Assembly: GCF_000003815.2 (NCBI RefSeq)
Contig: NC_049993.1
Location: 5,983,686 to 6,047,685, forward strand
Length of the DNA stretch: 64,000 nt
Reading direction: 5' to 3'
DNA from: Branchiostoma floridae
Taxonomy: Eukaryota > Chordata > Leptocardii > Amphioxiformes > Branchiostomatidae
Positions 53,862 to 64,000 of this stretch are shown here, in pieces. The first letter of the stretch is position 1. The number at the start of each line of letters is the position of its first letter. The notes below the pieces were generated by a model. The model worked only from the letters and a program-made list of their open reading frames with translations, made no database searches and had not been told where the DNA came from. The position numbers were made by a program, and so were the translations under genes.

Positions 53862-56800
53862 CAAGTATGTTTAAAGCAATTTTGTTGTCCAGAACAGAAT
53901 TCAGAATATACTGTACAATCATCCAACTTGCCCTTGTATGTTTGTTCTAAACACAATAAAGATCATGTAACCCCCAAATAACGTTTAGCACTTGTCGGTG
54001 CAAACTCGCATTCTTTTCTTTAAAGGTACTTCAGACTTTGTGTCTGCACCATCTTTTAGATCTTGATGAATCTTTTGTGCTATTTACCATCCTAGGAAGA
54101 AACTTTCCTTTTATAATATGTCGCAGACGCCTTGCATTGAAAGACGCTCGCACGTTACTTTCACTTCCCGTGACGGCCCGCGCCAAGCCTTCTTGGAGCT
54201 TCGTCAGCACACCTGGTGACGTCACGAGCGCGTACCTGTGTACCTGTCGCCGCAGGTGTAACCAGTGTGGCCACTCCCAGCTCACTGCGTCTTCACAGAC
54301 ACAGTGCCATCCTGTGTCCGGCACCGGAGACTTAGCGCGATGTTCTTTGCACGCGTGCACTTTAAACAATCGCAACTGTCTGTAACGCTATACGATGGGA
54401 GAAGACAGGGCTCAACACAAGCTGTGGAAGCCCAGGCCTTCCTGACTGAGGGGTTATGATAGCAATATTCGGCAAAAATAGGATGGATAATTGGCCAAGA
54501 AAGTCACTCCGTGCGAAGAGTAACAGCGGGCAAATAATACCAGTACTTATGAGTTATGACTATGACTGTATGAGTGCTTAAACTCACTGGCAAATCATTT
54601 TCACTATATCCATGCAGTGTAGTTAGTCTGACAGAGACAAAAGATGTGGTAGAAATGGCGTAAGTCCGGGCCTAAGCTACTAGTAGTTCGAAAAAAATAA
54701 TTGGGAACAAATATTTAGAGAAAGAGACTAGATGCTGTCTGAAAACTGAAGGTGAGAGAGAAGTTTACCTTAGGATACCTGACACCTCGGCCGTACAGGT
54801 TTGGATGTTTGGTTTGTTATTATAGTTTGTTATAGGCTGACCGCATCACAATGGTTAGGGGAGAGGGGTAGACATAGACTGAGTTCCCTACAGTTAAGCT
54901 GTATTGTCAGCGCAGAAAATTTGAGCACAAATTCTTCGGAATTTCAGTCTCTAACGTCAAGTGTCGACAAACAAGTCCGCATTTCGAACGCATTTTGAAA
55001 CAGCTGCAGGAAATTTTGCTGGAGTTGATAAAACACACGATTTCCGCGTCAGGTGTATTTTGGGAAGCGAAATGAGGAAATGACAGGAACCCCGGGCATT
55101 GTGTTCAGCAACAATTGTCGCTTTTTCCATTCCTTTGTTTCCTTATAAATGTGAAATACGCGAAATTTCTCACGAAAACCGAGGCTTTCTCTTAAGACAG
55201 AGCTGAGGGTTGTACTGTTTGAAGAACAACAAGCAATATACTCAGGAGTATCATTATTCAGAAAACCACTTCTAGAGAGTTGTAAAAACAACGTTTACAC
55301 CTGACATTCCGTCTCATCGTAGTGTCGACCAGTACAACCCACGATTTGGGACATCAACTCCCCGAGGCCTGTATTGAATGGTGGATTTTCAGAAGCCCCT
55401 ATTATTTCTGCTCCAGAAGTTTCACATTACTAGCACCATTGATAAAGAAACAACGGACTGTTAATGGAAACTTGGGCCTACATATAACTCATTTTCAACA
55501 ATACAGACATGTTTAATAGACTCATAGGAAACAGCCATACAAAGTATATAACAATATATGACGTGTATTGTTATAAATATTGGATTTGATAAATGACAAA
55601 GAGGCAGAATAAACGTTGCTATCTGCATGGTGTATGGTGTCTTCTGTAGAATATTACCTGTCGTTCTTACTTGCAAAAGAAGACGTTGGTCTTGAATCGT
55701 GGCTTTGCAGTGGATTTATGTGTTGTTTGGGGGAGTATGTCGGTGGTTGTGACTTGTTGCCGGTTTGTTATGATGCCTTTTTAACCTGTTACTCACCCAA
55801 ACAGTGCGACTAGTCACCATAGCTGACCCGGGGGTGCCCAGAAACCGCCAACACCCCGGGTCAGGTGTCAGGACCGGTATTTTTAGGTCCAGGCGATAGT
55901 ATTGTGATAGGAATGCAGGTGAACGGATTCCTTGGCGCCTGGCCAGCTTCCAGCTTTTCATGTTCCCGCCACTTCACAGAGACACGGTTTCTATCCTTCT
56001 AGAGCCACGTTAGATTTGGTGTTCTTCGAAGGGGGTTATACTCCCTGGAATTCTCCTTAACTGATCTCAAGTAAGACCTTAAGAAAACAAAGAAGTCAAA
56101 AAGGGGACCCAAGTTGTGTCTAGTCGAGGTGAAATATGAATAACGTTTAATGAGACGAGAAGTACTCTCTGTTTTGGGTCAAGTTTCTCTACTCCAAGCA
56201 TTTGCTGTGAAAGCCTGCTTGCATCTGAGAGAACCGTCCGTATGGACGCCCTTTCCTCGACTGGTGCCTCCAGACTTCGCACTTGGGGCGGCAAAATCCT
56301 CAGAACTAGCTCAAGGAGCGCAGACGACAATAGCTTCATACATGGTCTCAGTTACACTCAAGGCATTCAGAGACTTGGAGGAAAGCCAAGCGTCTCCTTA
56401 GATTCCCGCCACAGAACACCTGGCTTTCTGTGCCACTGCCCCCTCCCCTATAAACCCAATGGGTCAAGGGAAGGCCATGAACAAGCAAACATATCCGGGA
56501 TTTGGGCGGTACTATTTAGGTAAGGGTTGTGCTAAATGCATGGCTAAAACCACCACGCTAGAGGCTTTGTTTATAAACACGTTTTGTATGACGTGACTTT
56601 GACGATGGGTTAGGGGAAGACAGACATGTCTATCGGGCAGGTAGGTATGTCCTCATGCGTTTGATTCACAAATATATGCAGGAATGTTTCCCTTAAGCGG
56701 CCATTTGAATGATCATTGGTATGTCAATCATCATGTGAACATCTATTTCATAGCCTCCTATCAAGATATGCTCTAAGCAGATGTGTGGCATTCATTGATT

Positions 56801-57269
56801 TAAATGTCTTTAAATGAGTTTGAAAAAACTTTTTCTGTCTTCCTTTCTTTCCCTTTTCTTCCTGTCTTTCTTTATTCTTTGCTTACTATCTACATTTTTA
56901 TGTCGCCAAGGAATGATGATAACTGATCACAATAATGATGAAATGAACGAATGAGTGATTGAGTGGCAGAAGGATGACACATTACTCATCTGCTATCTCA
57001 TGAGATACAGTAAAGCGTAATGTTTCTTGATAGCCCTTCTACCGCAAACAAACGCAATTACCTAAATCAAGCCCGCATCTTACGTGACAGCAGCAAATGT
57101 AACTGTTATGTATTTCAGCTAGTGATGATGTCACCTTTGTAAGCGACACCTACCAGACGTCACCCGATACTGCAGTCACATGCCTGTGTTTCGTTTGGCG
57201 AGGATCCAGTGGGTTTAGCGGATGATCAACCAGTGGAGAGAAGCTTAAACCTACGTATGTCCATGTCTA

Positions 57270-57334
57270 TGTGTATGTGTATGTGTGTGTGTGTGTGACT
57301 GCTTGTCTTGTTTGCAGTCTGTCTGTCTGTGTCT

Positions 57335-57384
<50 letters not shown>

Positions 57385-57640
57385 AAGTGGGTGTGTGCGC
57401 GTGTGTTTGTGCCTGTGTNNNNNNNNNNNNNNNNNNNNNNNNNNNNNNNNNNNNNNNNNNNNNNNNNNNNNNNNNNNNNNNNNNNNNNNNNNNNNNNNNN
57501 NNNNNNNNNNNNNNNNNNGTGTTTTTGCATGTGTGTGTTTGTATCAATGTATGTATATGCGTGGGTGTGTGTGTGTGTATGTGTGGGATGTTGCGTGTGT
57601 ATGTGTGTGTGTTTGTCTGTGTGTATGAAGATTCACGGTA
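57270..57640. repeat. GT microsatellite containing an assembly gap
   Basis: Long TG/GTGTGT runs flank the gap 57419-57518. The apparent long frames here, rich in Cys-Val or Thr-His, are translations of the simple repeat. Confidence 0.9.
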
Positions 57641-59589
57641 GCTTCGGGATGCCAGCTAACTCTACATAATTGCTGGATGCATAACGCCGGGATTCAATGA
57701 GATGTTTATCCAACCTATCCTTCTTCAGAGGGTAGGACATACAGACACACACGCGCGCGCGCGCGCCCCCCACCACACACACACACACACACACACTCAT
57801 CATTATTATGTGAGTCTCCGCAATATCACATGGAACGTGAAAACCTAAACATAAGCCATATACATCTGCTTTGCTTGTAAAATAGCACTGGTAGTAGACA
57901 TGCATGTAAAACACGTACATGTCCTGAAATGGTAGCGATTCGGAGATCGCCCTCTGATTGGTCAGCCTGGGGGTGTGTAGTGGGCGTCGTCTCTGTATGG
58001 GGTCCTTAAGACCCGAGTGTTGCAATGACCAGGATAAGTTCCGGTTATAAACGATCGCATGACGTCCTGTCGCTGGCCTCCCGCCAGAATCCGCTATTAT
58101 GATAATTACTAGCTGTTCCCGCGATTGCGTTTCGCCCCACCGGAGCCTCTGGTCGATCGATATATATATATAAGCTCATTAATACATAAGGAAGATAAAA
58201 GGCTTATGTCACATGGTGCCTCCGGTACGTCATGATCATTAACAGTGAAAAACTGTGAACTTGGCATGAAGAGGAATGCCAGCTGCTGCTATTGGCTCTA
58301 CTGAATACTAATACTTGTCAATGGGGAAAATGTGGTGACGTGTAAGCGGTATTTGTCTCTTTTGACATTTAAAAGAGGCCTCGAGCTCGTATTTGGGTAT
58401 GTAAAATGGGACAAAGATTTGGATGTCTTTCTTGCGATTGGCCGGCGATGACTCTGGATACGGTTAATAACGAGTTTGCCATTGATCATGACCGGTAGAG
58501 GGCGCTTTAAACACGTTAACCGTAAATTTTAGGTCTCAGCCTTGGCGGCCAGACCATATTTGGTGGGCTTATCAAGGCCTGCGTCACAGTTCCAAACCGA
58601 GGCCCGGCCGGGCAGCTTTCGGGAGAGAAAAGTATGATATAAAAGCACCAAACTACACAAGAGAATTAAGCGAATACTCGTGGGCATTGCGTATATTTTT
58701 ACGTAATACATTTCTTCTTTTTTTTCCACAAACAGCCCAGGCTGGGCACAGATTTGGAAATGTGACGTAGGTGACTTAGCCTCCTTAGAACAAAGGACAC
58801 AATCATACTAGCGATTGTCAACACAACGTAACGACTTCGCTTGCATCCTTTGTGTGTTTAATGATTGAAAGTTTGCCATCGCTTTAAAGTTTCCTTCAAC
58901 GAAATTTCAAACAAAGTATCTAACTTTCGCGTAACCGCATCTATTCTGCTTGTATTACCGACCGAGGATATCCTGTAGTCACACCAAATAAAGTCTTTGT
59001 GCTGTCTTACAATGAGATGGCATCAGGTGGGGATTACGTTACTCCTTATCATTCCCATTTCACTCAATACAGCTTTACTTAGAACTTTCCGGCTGTGATA
59101 AAGTTTACATCGTCACACATGGTTTATCTTCTTAGATACGATACGGTTGGAATACTTTTTAAAAGAACAATTACGTTTCCCATCTCCAACTGTTTTAGCT
59201 TACGAACTAGTCTCTACCAGACTCCCGCCTGGCTGAATAGTAATAAGGGACTTTGGCCAAGATAGGAATAAAAGTCTAGTAGGAGGTATTGGACTTGGAG
59301 TGAACTGACCGATAGCTGGATAGACTGCAAAAGAGTAAGTGAAAACCCATAGCAACTTATTTGTCCCTCATCATCATCGGTCGGCTATTTGGCCAAATTC
59401 TTCTCTTTTTTAACCCAGCTGACATGTCTGCCTGGAGACTACTTAATACAAACGACCATGTTCACACAAGACACAAGCATTCCACTCTACTTCTCTAAGG
59501 GTTGACAGGGTTATTCTGAGCGAGTGGGATGGCTGCGGGGTAAGTGTGAAGTCGGTGAAGGTCCCGCCTTCACTGACCCGGGATGTCTC

Positions 59590-59810
59590 CGGCGCGTGTT
59601 TCCCGCCATTTCGGCTATAAATAGACATAAAGGGGATCGCGTGTCGCATTAGAGAGCTAAAATTAGATCCACGCAAGACGATCGGATTGATCTTCTTGAG
59701 TGAAATGGATACATTGGGCCGAAGTGTTTCTTGAAATGTTATCTAAGGTGACAGAAGGAGGGCGCGAAAATGTCGTCTTGCCTGACCTCCTTGTCGCCAT
59801 GGTGACGGGT
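59590..59810 (+). promoter_or_regulatory. Possible core promoter with E2F-like site and TATA box
   Basis: TTTCCCGCC (59599-59607, E2F-like) lies just before CTATAAATAG (59615-59624, a good TATA box). Downstream, a short frame from 59738 (MLSKVTEGGRENVVLPDLLV) reaches a donor-like GTAAGA at about 59808. No following exon could be identified, so the gene, if any, is unproven. Confidence 0.3.
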
Positions 59811-60124
59811 AAGATGCCTTTGCTAAAGGGGAAAGCTGTCATCAAGACTTAGTGTCAAATTTGGTGAAACTTAAAGGAAAGAAAACGTCTGGAAATAATC
59901 CAGGTCTTTAAGGAGATGTACTTGAACCGGTTCTGTGAAAAGACAAGGTTTGAAGAAGTTAATTGACTCCTTGCACAGTCGCGACATACATAGTCCATGG
60001 GCCAGGACGATTTTTTGTACCACCGAGAGGGACCAGAGCTACTATGGATTTTTTTAATCTGCACTAACCAAAGTTTATTCTTATGTAAAATAACAAGCTT
60101 TTATGCACAGCTTTCTTATTGTAA

Positions 60125-63100
60125 TCACGTGACCAAATGACGTCATTGGAATGAACATCGCTTTGGGGAGCTAAGTACAAAAGGCCAGGACAAATTATCA
60201 AACATCAACAATTTTCTGTGAAAATTGGTTTATAGATAAAACATGCCTTGGGAAACACGAAATAAGCAATATTTTGTAAATATTCTGCATTTTCAGGAAG
60301 TTATGAGTCTTTAAACTCTAATTTTGGGGGTAATTTCTGTGTAGAAAATACATTGTTTACTTTCCAACATCAGGCATTTTTTTGGACTACCTATGGGGTC
60401 TTTTATAGTAAATTATATTGATTAGCCACATTATTCCCTGCATTTTGGACTTTAAATCAAGAAAATCCGCCAATTCAATCAGGAGTTATAAGTATTTTAA
60501 GAATTACACCCCGGCGGGCGTTTTATCAATCACCCTGGTATTGCAATGCATCATGGGTAACATTAAGACGCTGTCTGTAGAAAAAAAGTTGTCAAAGTCA
60601 AAACATCGACCTTTCCCAAAAGTGTGATGCCTTTATATAATCATACAAAAAAGGTACATTTGGGGTCAACTGGTGTCACCGGTTGCCATGACAACGGTCA
60701 TTTTTTATCTATGAATGCTTACATGTAATCTCGCCCACCATACACTATCTGTGGCCTACAGAAACACTCAAAAATATATGATAGGAAATTCTGTAATTCC
60801 ATCATTTTCATAACTGGGCAAAGTCTTCAATAAATGTAACACAATAGTTATTCATGGCAGATGGAACATAAATAGATACCAAACACGCAAATGAGGAACC
60901 GGGTTGAATGATCAGTACAAAAATGGCAAAATAGCCATTTGCATGAAATCTGCAAAAGCTCTAAATATCTCTTGTATCTATGATCATATTGATTACATCT
61001 TGATTACATGAAGATTGGCCGCATTGACTAGCTAGCTAATCTTTTCTTTACTCTTTAGCTGTAGCGATAATCCACTTGTCGTCAATACTAACTTAAAGTC
61101 ACTTCTATCAAGCTGTCATATCTAGTGATTCAAACTGAATATTACAACACTGTCATTACAATGTAAATGCACACGTCTATCGCAGCATGCAAAACATATA
61201 CAGTATTTAAGAAAAAGATTGTCATTTCTGAAGACTGAATAAGAATTAGCCTCGAACTTACGTTAAGGTACAATATGCTATTCAGAGACCCGGGACGGAT
61301 CGTTAGGATGTGCATATATAATGGTCTCCTATTTTCCAGTCGTTAATACAAACAATTTTTCATTACATTGTTACCAACACGCATGAGTACATACTTTGAT
61401 AAATGCTAGCAACTGGATCCGAAAGAACAACTCTTAATTCCTGAGTGTTAATACATAGATCTGTGCGATGCTCACCAAATTTCATTGTGCACATAACTGT
61501 AGAAATAGTTATTTGTAACTGTCGAGAGTATACCTTAGCTAGTAGTATGTGCCATCTTTAAGATCGCACGGTTATGTCAAGACTTGATCCGTCCCTTGTG
61601 ACAACGACCTTGCAAAGGATGGCAAGAAAAATATCACCAGGGACTTATCACCAGATGAAGGAGTAATAACATCGTCTTATCTGTCCCGTAGACAGATATG
61701 TGAAGAAGATGCACATCTAACATTATCTAACATTAGCTGACAATTTTATCATAACGTAAGAGCTGAAAACAAACTATAGCCGTTGTGTTTAACGGTTCAC
61801 ATCCAATTTTCGTCAGTTTTGCCCGTGAGAAGGACGTACAGGAACTCCTTTACATCATCTGGAATTGTAACTGCCTCTTCTGATAGCTCCCATGGGTTTG
61901 GTGGCCACGACGTAGGGATATCTTGCCCCTGGATAGCGTCCCTTAGTCGTACTGCTGTTTTTGAAATTTCGTCCTTACTGGAGGGGTTGTAGTCAGAGTC
62001 GGACTTCTCGATAGCAAGCTTGGCTAAGTCCAATCTAGACAGACTTCGTGGTATGACAAAAGCTTTGTTGTTGTTTGAAAGATCTTCACAGTCCAACACG
62101 TCTCCAAATTCCCCTTCTAGCTTTCTTCTAAAGTGCGTCCTCGTCGAGGCTTTCACTTGGTTTCCGGCAACTCCTTCTGAATCCATGAATGCAATGAATT
62201 GAGCGTACAACTCAGCCAGCCTAACAATCCTTGGCTTCTGCAGCAAATCCGATCTAATGTAGTGAAACAAAAGTTCATATGCTCGAGATTCCGCCTTTGA
62301 ATAATCCTGCTCTTCTTCCTTGCCAACATTGCTGATATTGGACAAGACGTTCCTGGTGTAGTCGCGGTAACACGTTTTGTGATAGCAGGCTTCTGCTGCG
62401 ACAAGTTCTCTCGAAGCGATGGCAAGGATTTTTGAATCATTCTTTCTCAAAGCGGCATTTCTGATGGCGTTATCTGCTCTCAGGTCAACACACTGGATAA
62501 GCGCCTCTCTTGTGTTTGTCCCTCTGATGTACTTAGACTTCTCACAAAACACACATTTTCTCTGGAAGACTCTACTTTGAGTGGTTGATGGTTGCCGGGC
62601 TATTCTTTTTGCTCCTTATAAGATAAAAGAAAATAGAAAGTGGACACCGTCACCTTAAGATTTAATCAAATCGTTTAGTGTGAATAGATAATTACGAGTA
62701 AGCATTAGCTCGAAGTTATGAATAGACCATTACGCGTATCAAAGTGTAGGAGAAGTACCAAATACAGCGTTGCGTCATTGCTGCATTTCAAGAATGAATT
62801 TAGAAAAAAAAGTTAGCAAATAAAAAACACAACATTGTCACTGTATTTGTGCATGAGTATATCAGTTGAAAGATTGCCTTCTGAAACTCTAGTTCACTTT
62901 TACTTTCTTCGAGAACGACCTAAATATAATAGATAAATGGATGAGGAATTACATGGAAACGTTGACAGATTTTTTCGCTCCCGTACTTTGCTTTAAAATC
63001 ATAAAAGTAAATAAAAAAGAAAAACTCACGTGGTTCTCCCGATGGACTGCGACTGCGTGAACGGGAGCGCGGCATGTCGGTGTGGAAGAGTGATCAAATT

Positions 63101-63932
63101 CTCCAAGGAGGTATACATTTCAAAGAGGGCGAGAGTAACACGTCCATTTCTGGCGATAAGTTGACTTTTTGTAAAATAAACTGTTATAGAATGCGTTCGC
63201 GAATGCGCTCGAAAATTCGAAAACTGCGAAGAACCGAACATGAGATCGAAATAAAATTGCTACATTGACTGCAACAGTACGGACATTATCTAATGACACA
63301 AATGATACAGAAGTTACTTATACTTCGACTAACTTACTTTTTTTACCTTCAAAATGCAATAAAAAATAAAAAATGTGCAGTCTTAGTAAGCTGACTGGCT
63401 ATAGGTGATACCATTGAATTCTATTACAACATTATCATGAAGAAAACCCGGAAAAAGCTTGGAAATTAGTCCGATACCCTTGGCAAAAAGCGCAGTCTTG
63501 AATTTACCCATGATGCACTGCAATATACGCGACGATTCGATAAAAAGCCCGTGGGAGCCTAATTCTTTCAATACTCATATCTCCGGATAGAATTGGCGGA
63601 TTTTGCTCATTCAAAGACCAAAATGCTACAAAGAGTACGACTGATAAGAAAAATATATCAAACAAGGCCCCGTAGGTAGCCTTATTAAATGCCTAGTTTT
63701 GGAATGAAGTCTGTTCAATTCATATGCAAAAAATATCGACAAAATCAGACTTTAAGGACTCATAACTTTCTACAAATAAAAAATATCGACAAGAGAGCAA
63801 TTATACTGTGATCCCCAAAGAAAATTTCACCTTTAAATGAATTTTTATTGAAAAATATTGATGTTTGATATTTCTATTGAGTCCCTTTCAGCATAGTGTC
63901 AGTTGCTGAGATCCGTTTCGATGACGTCACTT
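60125..63932. mobile_element. DNA-transposon-like unit with arms of about 0.5 kb carrying a two-exon gene (right end in gap)
   Basis: The left arm (about 60125-60650) and the right arm (about 63390 to the gap at 63933) are diverged inverted copies. Matching landmarks, given as left and reverse-complemented right, are ATGACGTCATTGGAA / GTGACGTCATCGAAA, ATCAAACATCAACAATTTT / ATCAAACATCAATATTTTT, GAAGTTATGAGTCTTTAAA / AAAGTTATGAGTCCTTAAA, AAAATCCGCCAATTC in both, and TTGCAATGCATCATGGGTAA / TTGCAGTGCATCATGGGTAA. Only one gene (61797-63075) lies between them. Outer ends and target-site duplication cannot be checked, because the right end is cut by the gap. Confidence 0.7.
61797..63075 (-). CDS. 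Uncharacterised SR-rich, cysteine-motif protein inside an inverted-repeat element
   Basis: Two exons join in phase: 63030-63075 (MPRSRSRSRSPSGEP plus one base, donor GTGAGT) and 61797-62614 (after ATAAG), giving 287 residues. Features are an Arg-Ser N-terminus, a basic AKRIARQPSTTQSR linker, the zinc-type CVFCEKSKYIRG, LIQCVDLRADNAIRNAALRK, and SRELVAAEACYHKTCYRDYT with a C-x4-C pair, then an acidic-helical region ending LYVLLTGKTDENWM. I recall similar N-terminal domains (CxxC...LRAD...SRELVAAEA) in large, uncharacterised, multi-copy protein families of cnidarians and lancelets, usually longer at the C-terminus, so this copy may be truncated; a GTGAAC donor overlaps its stop. No function is assigned; its place between inverted arms suggests a transposon-carried gene. 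Confidence 0.7.
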
Positions 63933-64000
63933 NNNNNNNNNNNNNNNNNNNNNNNNNNNNNNNNNNNNNNNNNNNNNNNNNNNNNNNNNNNNNNNNNNNN

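Larger units (their letters stand above)
52650..59589. other. Intergenic stretch with no recognised gene
   Basis: I find no exon chain, RNA gene or conserved protein here. It contains a C-run at 53703-53717, a 69-bp two-copy tandem repeat (53724-53861), a GT-rich microsatellite with a gap (57270-57630), and CG and CA runs (about 57751-57795). Open frames are short, overlap on both strands and lack motifs. Confidence 0.5.

Noticed and set aside
54031-54385. Overlapping 114- and 115-codon frames on both strands
   Set aside because: Both strands are open with no motif or splice context; typical of a GC-richer chance stretch.
57271-57669. Long Cys-Val or Thr-His rich open frames
   Set aside because: They are translations of a GT/CA microsatellite across an assembly gap.

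Overview
The window is animal nuclear DNA and most likely comes from a cephalochordate (lancelet, Branchiostoma-like). The genes have many short exons with GT-AG introns, their proteins are close to vertebrate orthologues, and the introns are full of short inverted-repeat transposons. The species call is an inference. There are five assembly gaps (runs of N at 24273-24608, 43146-43250, 49564-49665, 57419-57518 and 63933-64000).

Layout. (1) About 1.2-19.1 kb, minus strand: a CDC14-type dual-specificity phosphatase. The 5' end is complete; the C-terminal tail lies beyond the left edge. Its sixth coding exon exists as two homologous 67-nt versions that look mutually exclusive. Upstream is a promoter-like stretch with six CCAAT boxes and a CRE. 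(2) 21.4-22.2 kb, minus strand: an intronless AKAP7-like 2H-phosphoesterase gene. (3) 22.7-25.0 kb: a spacer with a LINE 3' fragment and a transposon that contains an assembly gap. (4) About 25-52.4 kb, plus strand: the complete SMARCA2/SMARCA4 (BRG1/Brahma) chromatin-remodelling ATPase. It has 30 coding exons that join in frame to about 1565 residues with QLQ, HSA, BRK, two-lobed Snf2 ATPase, SnAC, AT-hook and bromodomain regions. (5) 52.4-60 kb: no recognisable gene, only small repeats, a GT microsatellite and one promoter-like site near 59.6 kb. (6) About 60.1-63.9 kb: a DNA-transposon-like unit with diverged inverted arms of about 0.5 kb around a two-exon minus-strand gene. That gene has an SR-rich start and a cysteine-rich domain.

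The most unusual features sit at splice sites. The CDC14 gene carries the alternative exon pair. The SMARCA gene carries local tandem duplications built on exon-intron boundaries at four places. These are a donor duplicated after coding exon 6 (28.9 kb), an array of about 31 copies of an exon tail plus donor after coding exon 19 (41.2-42.4 kb), three copies of the acceptor before coding exon 22 (44.3 kb), and four extra copies of the tail of coding exon 24 (47.1-47.6 kb). Three of those four are still open, in frame and followed by a donor. Coding exons are counted here from the ATG-containing exon.

The three main genes are unrelated in pathway, apart from general cell-cycle, signalling and chromatin roles; nothing suggests an operon or a functional cluster.
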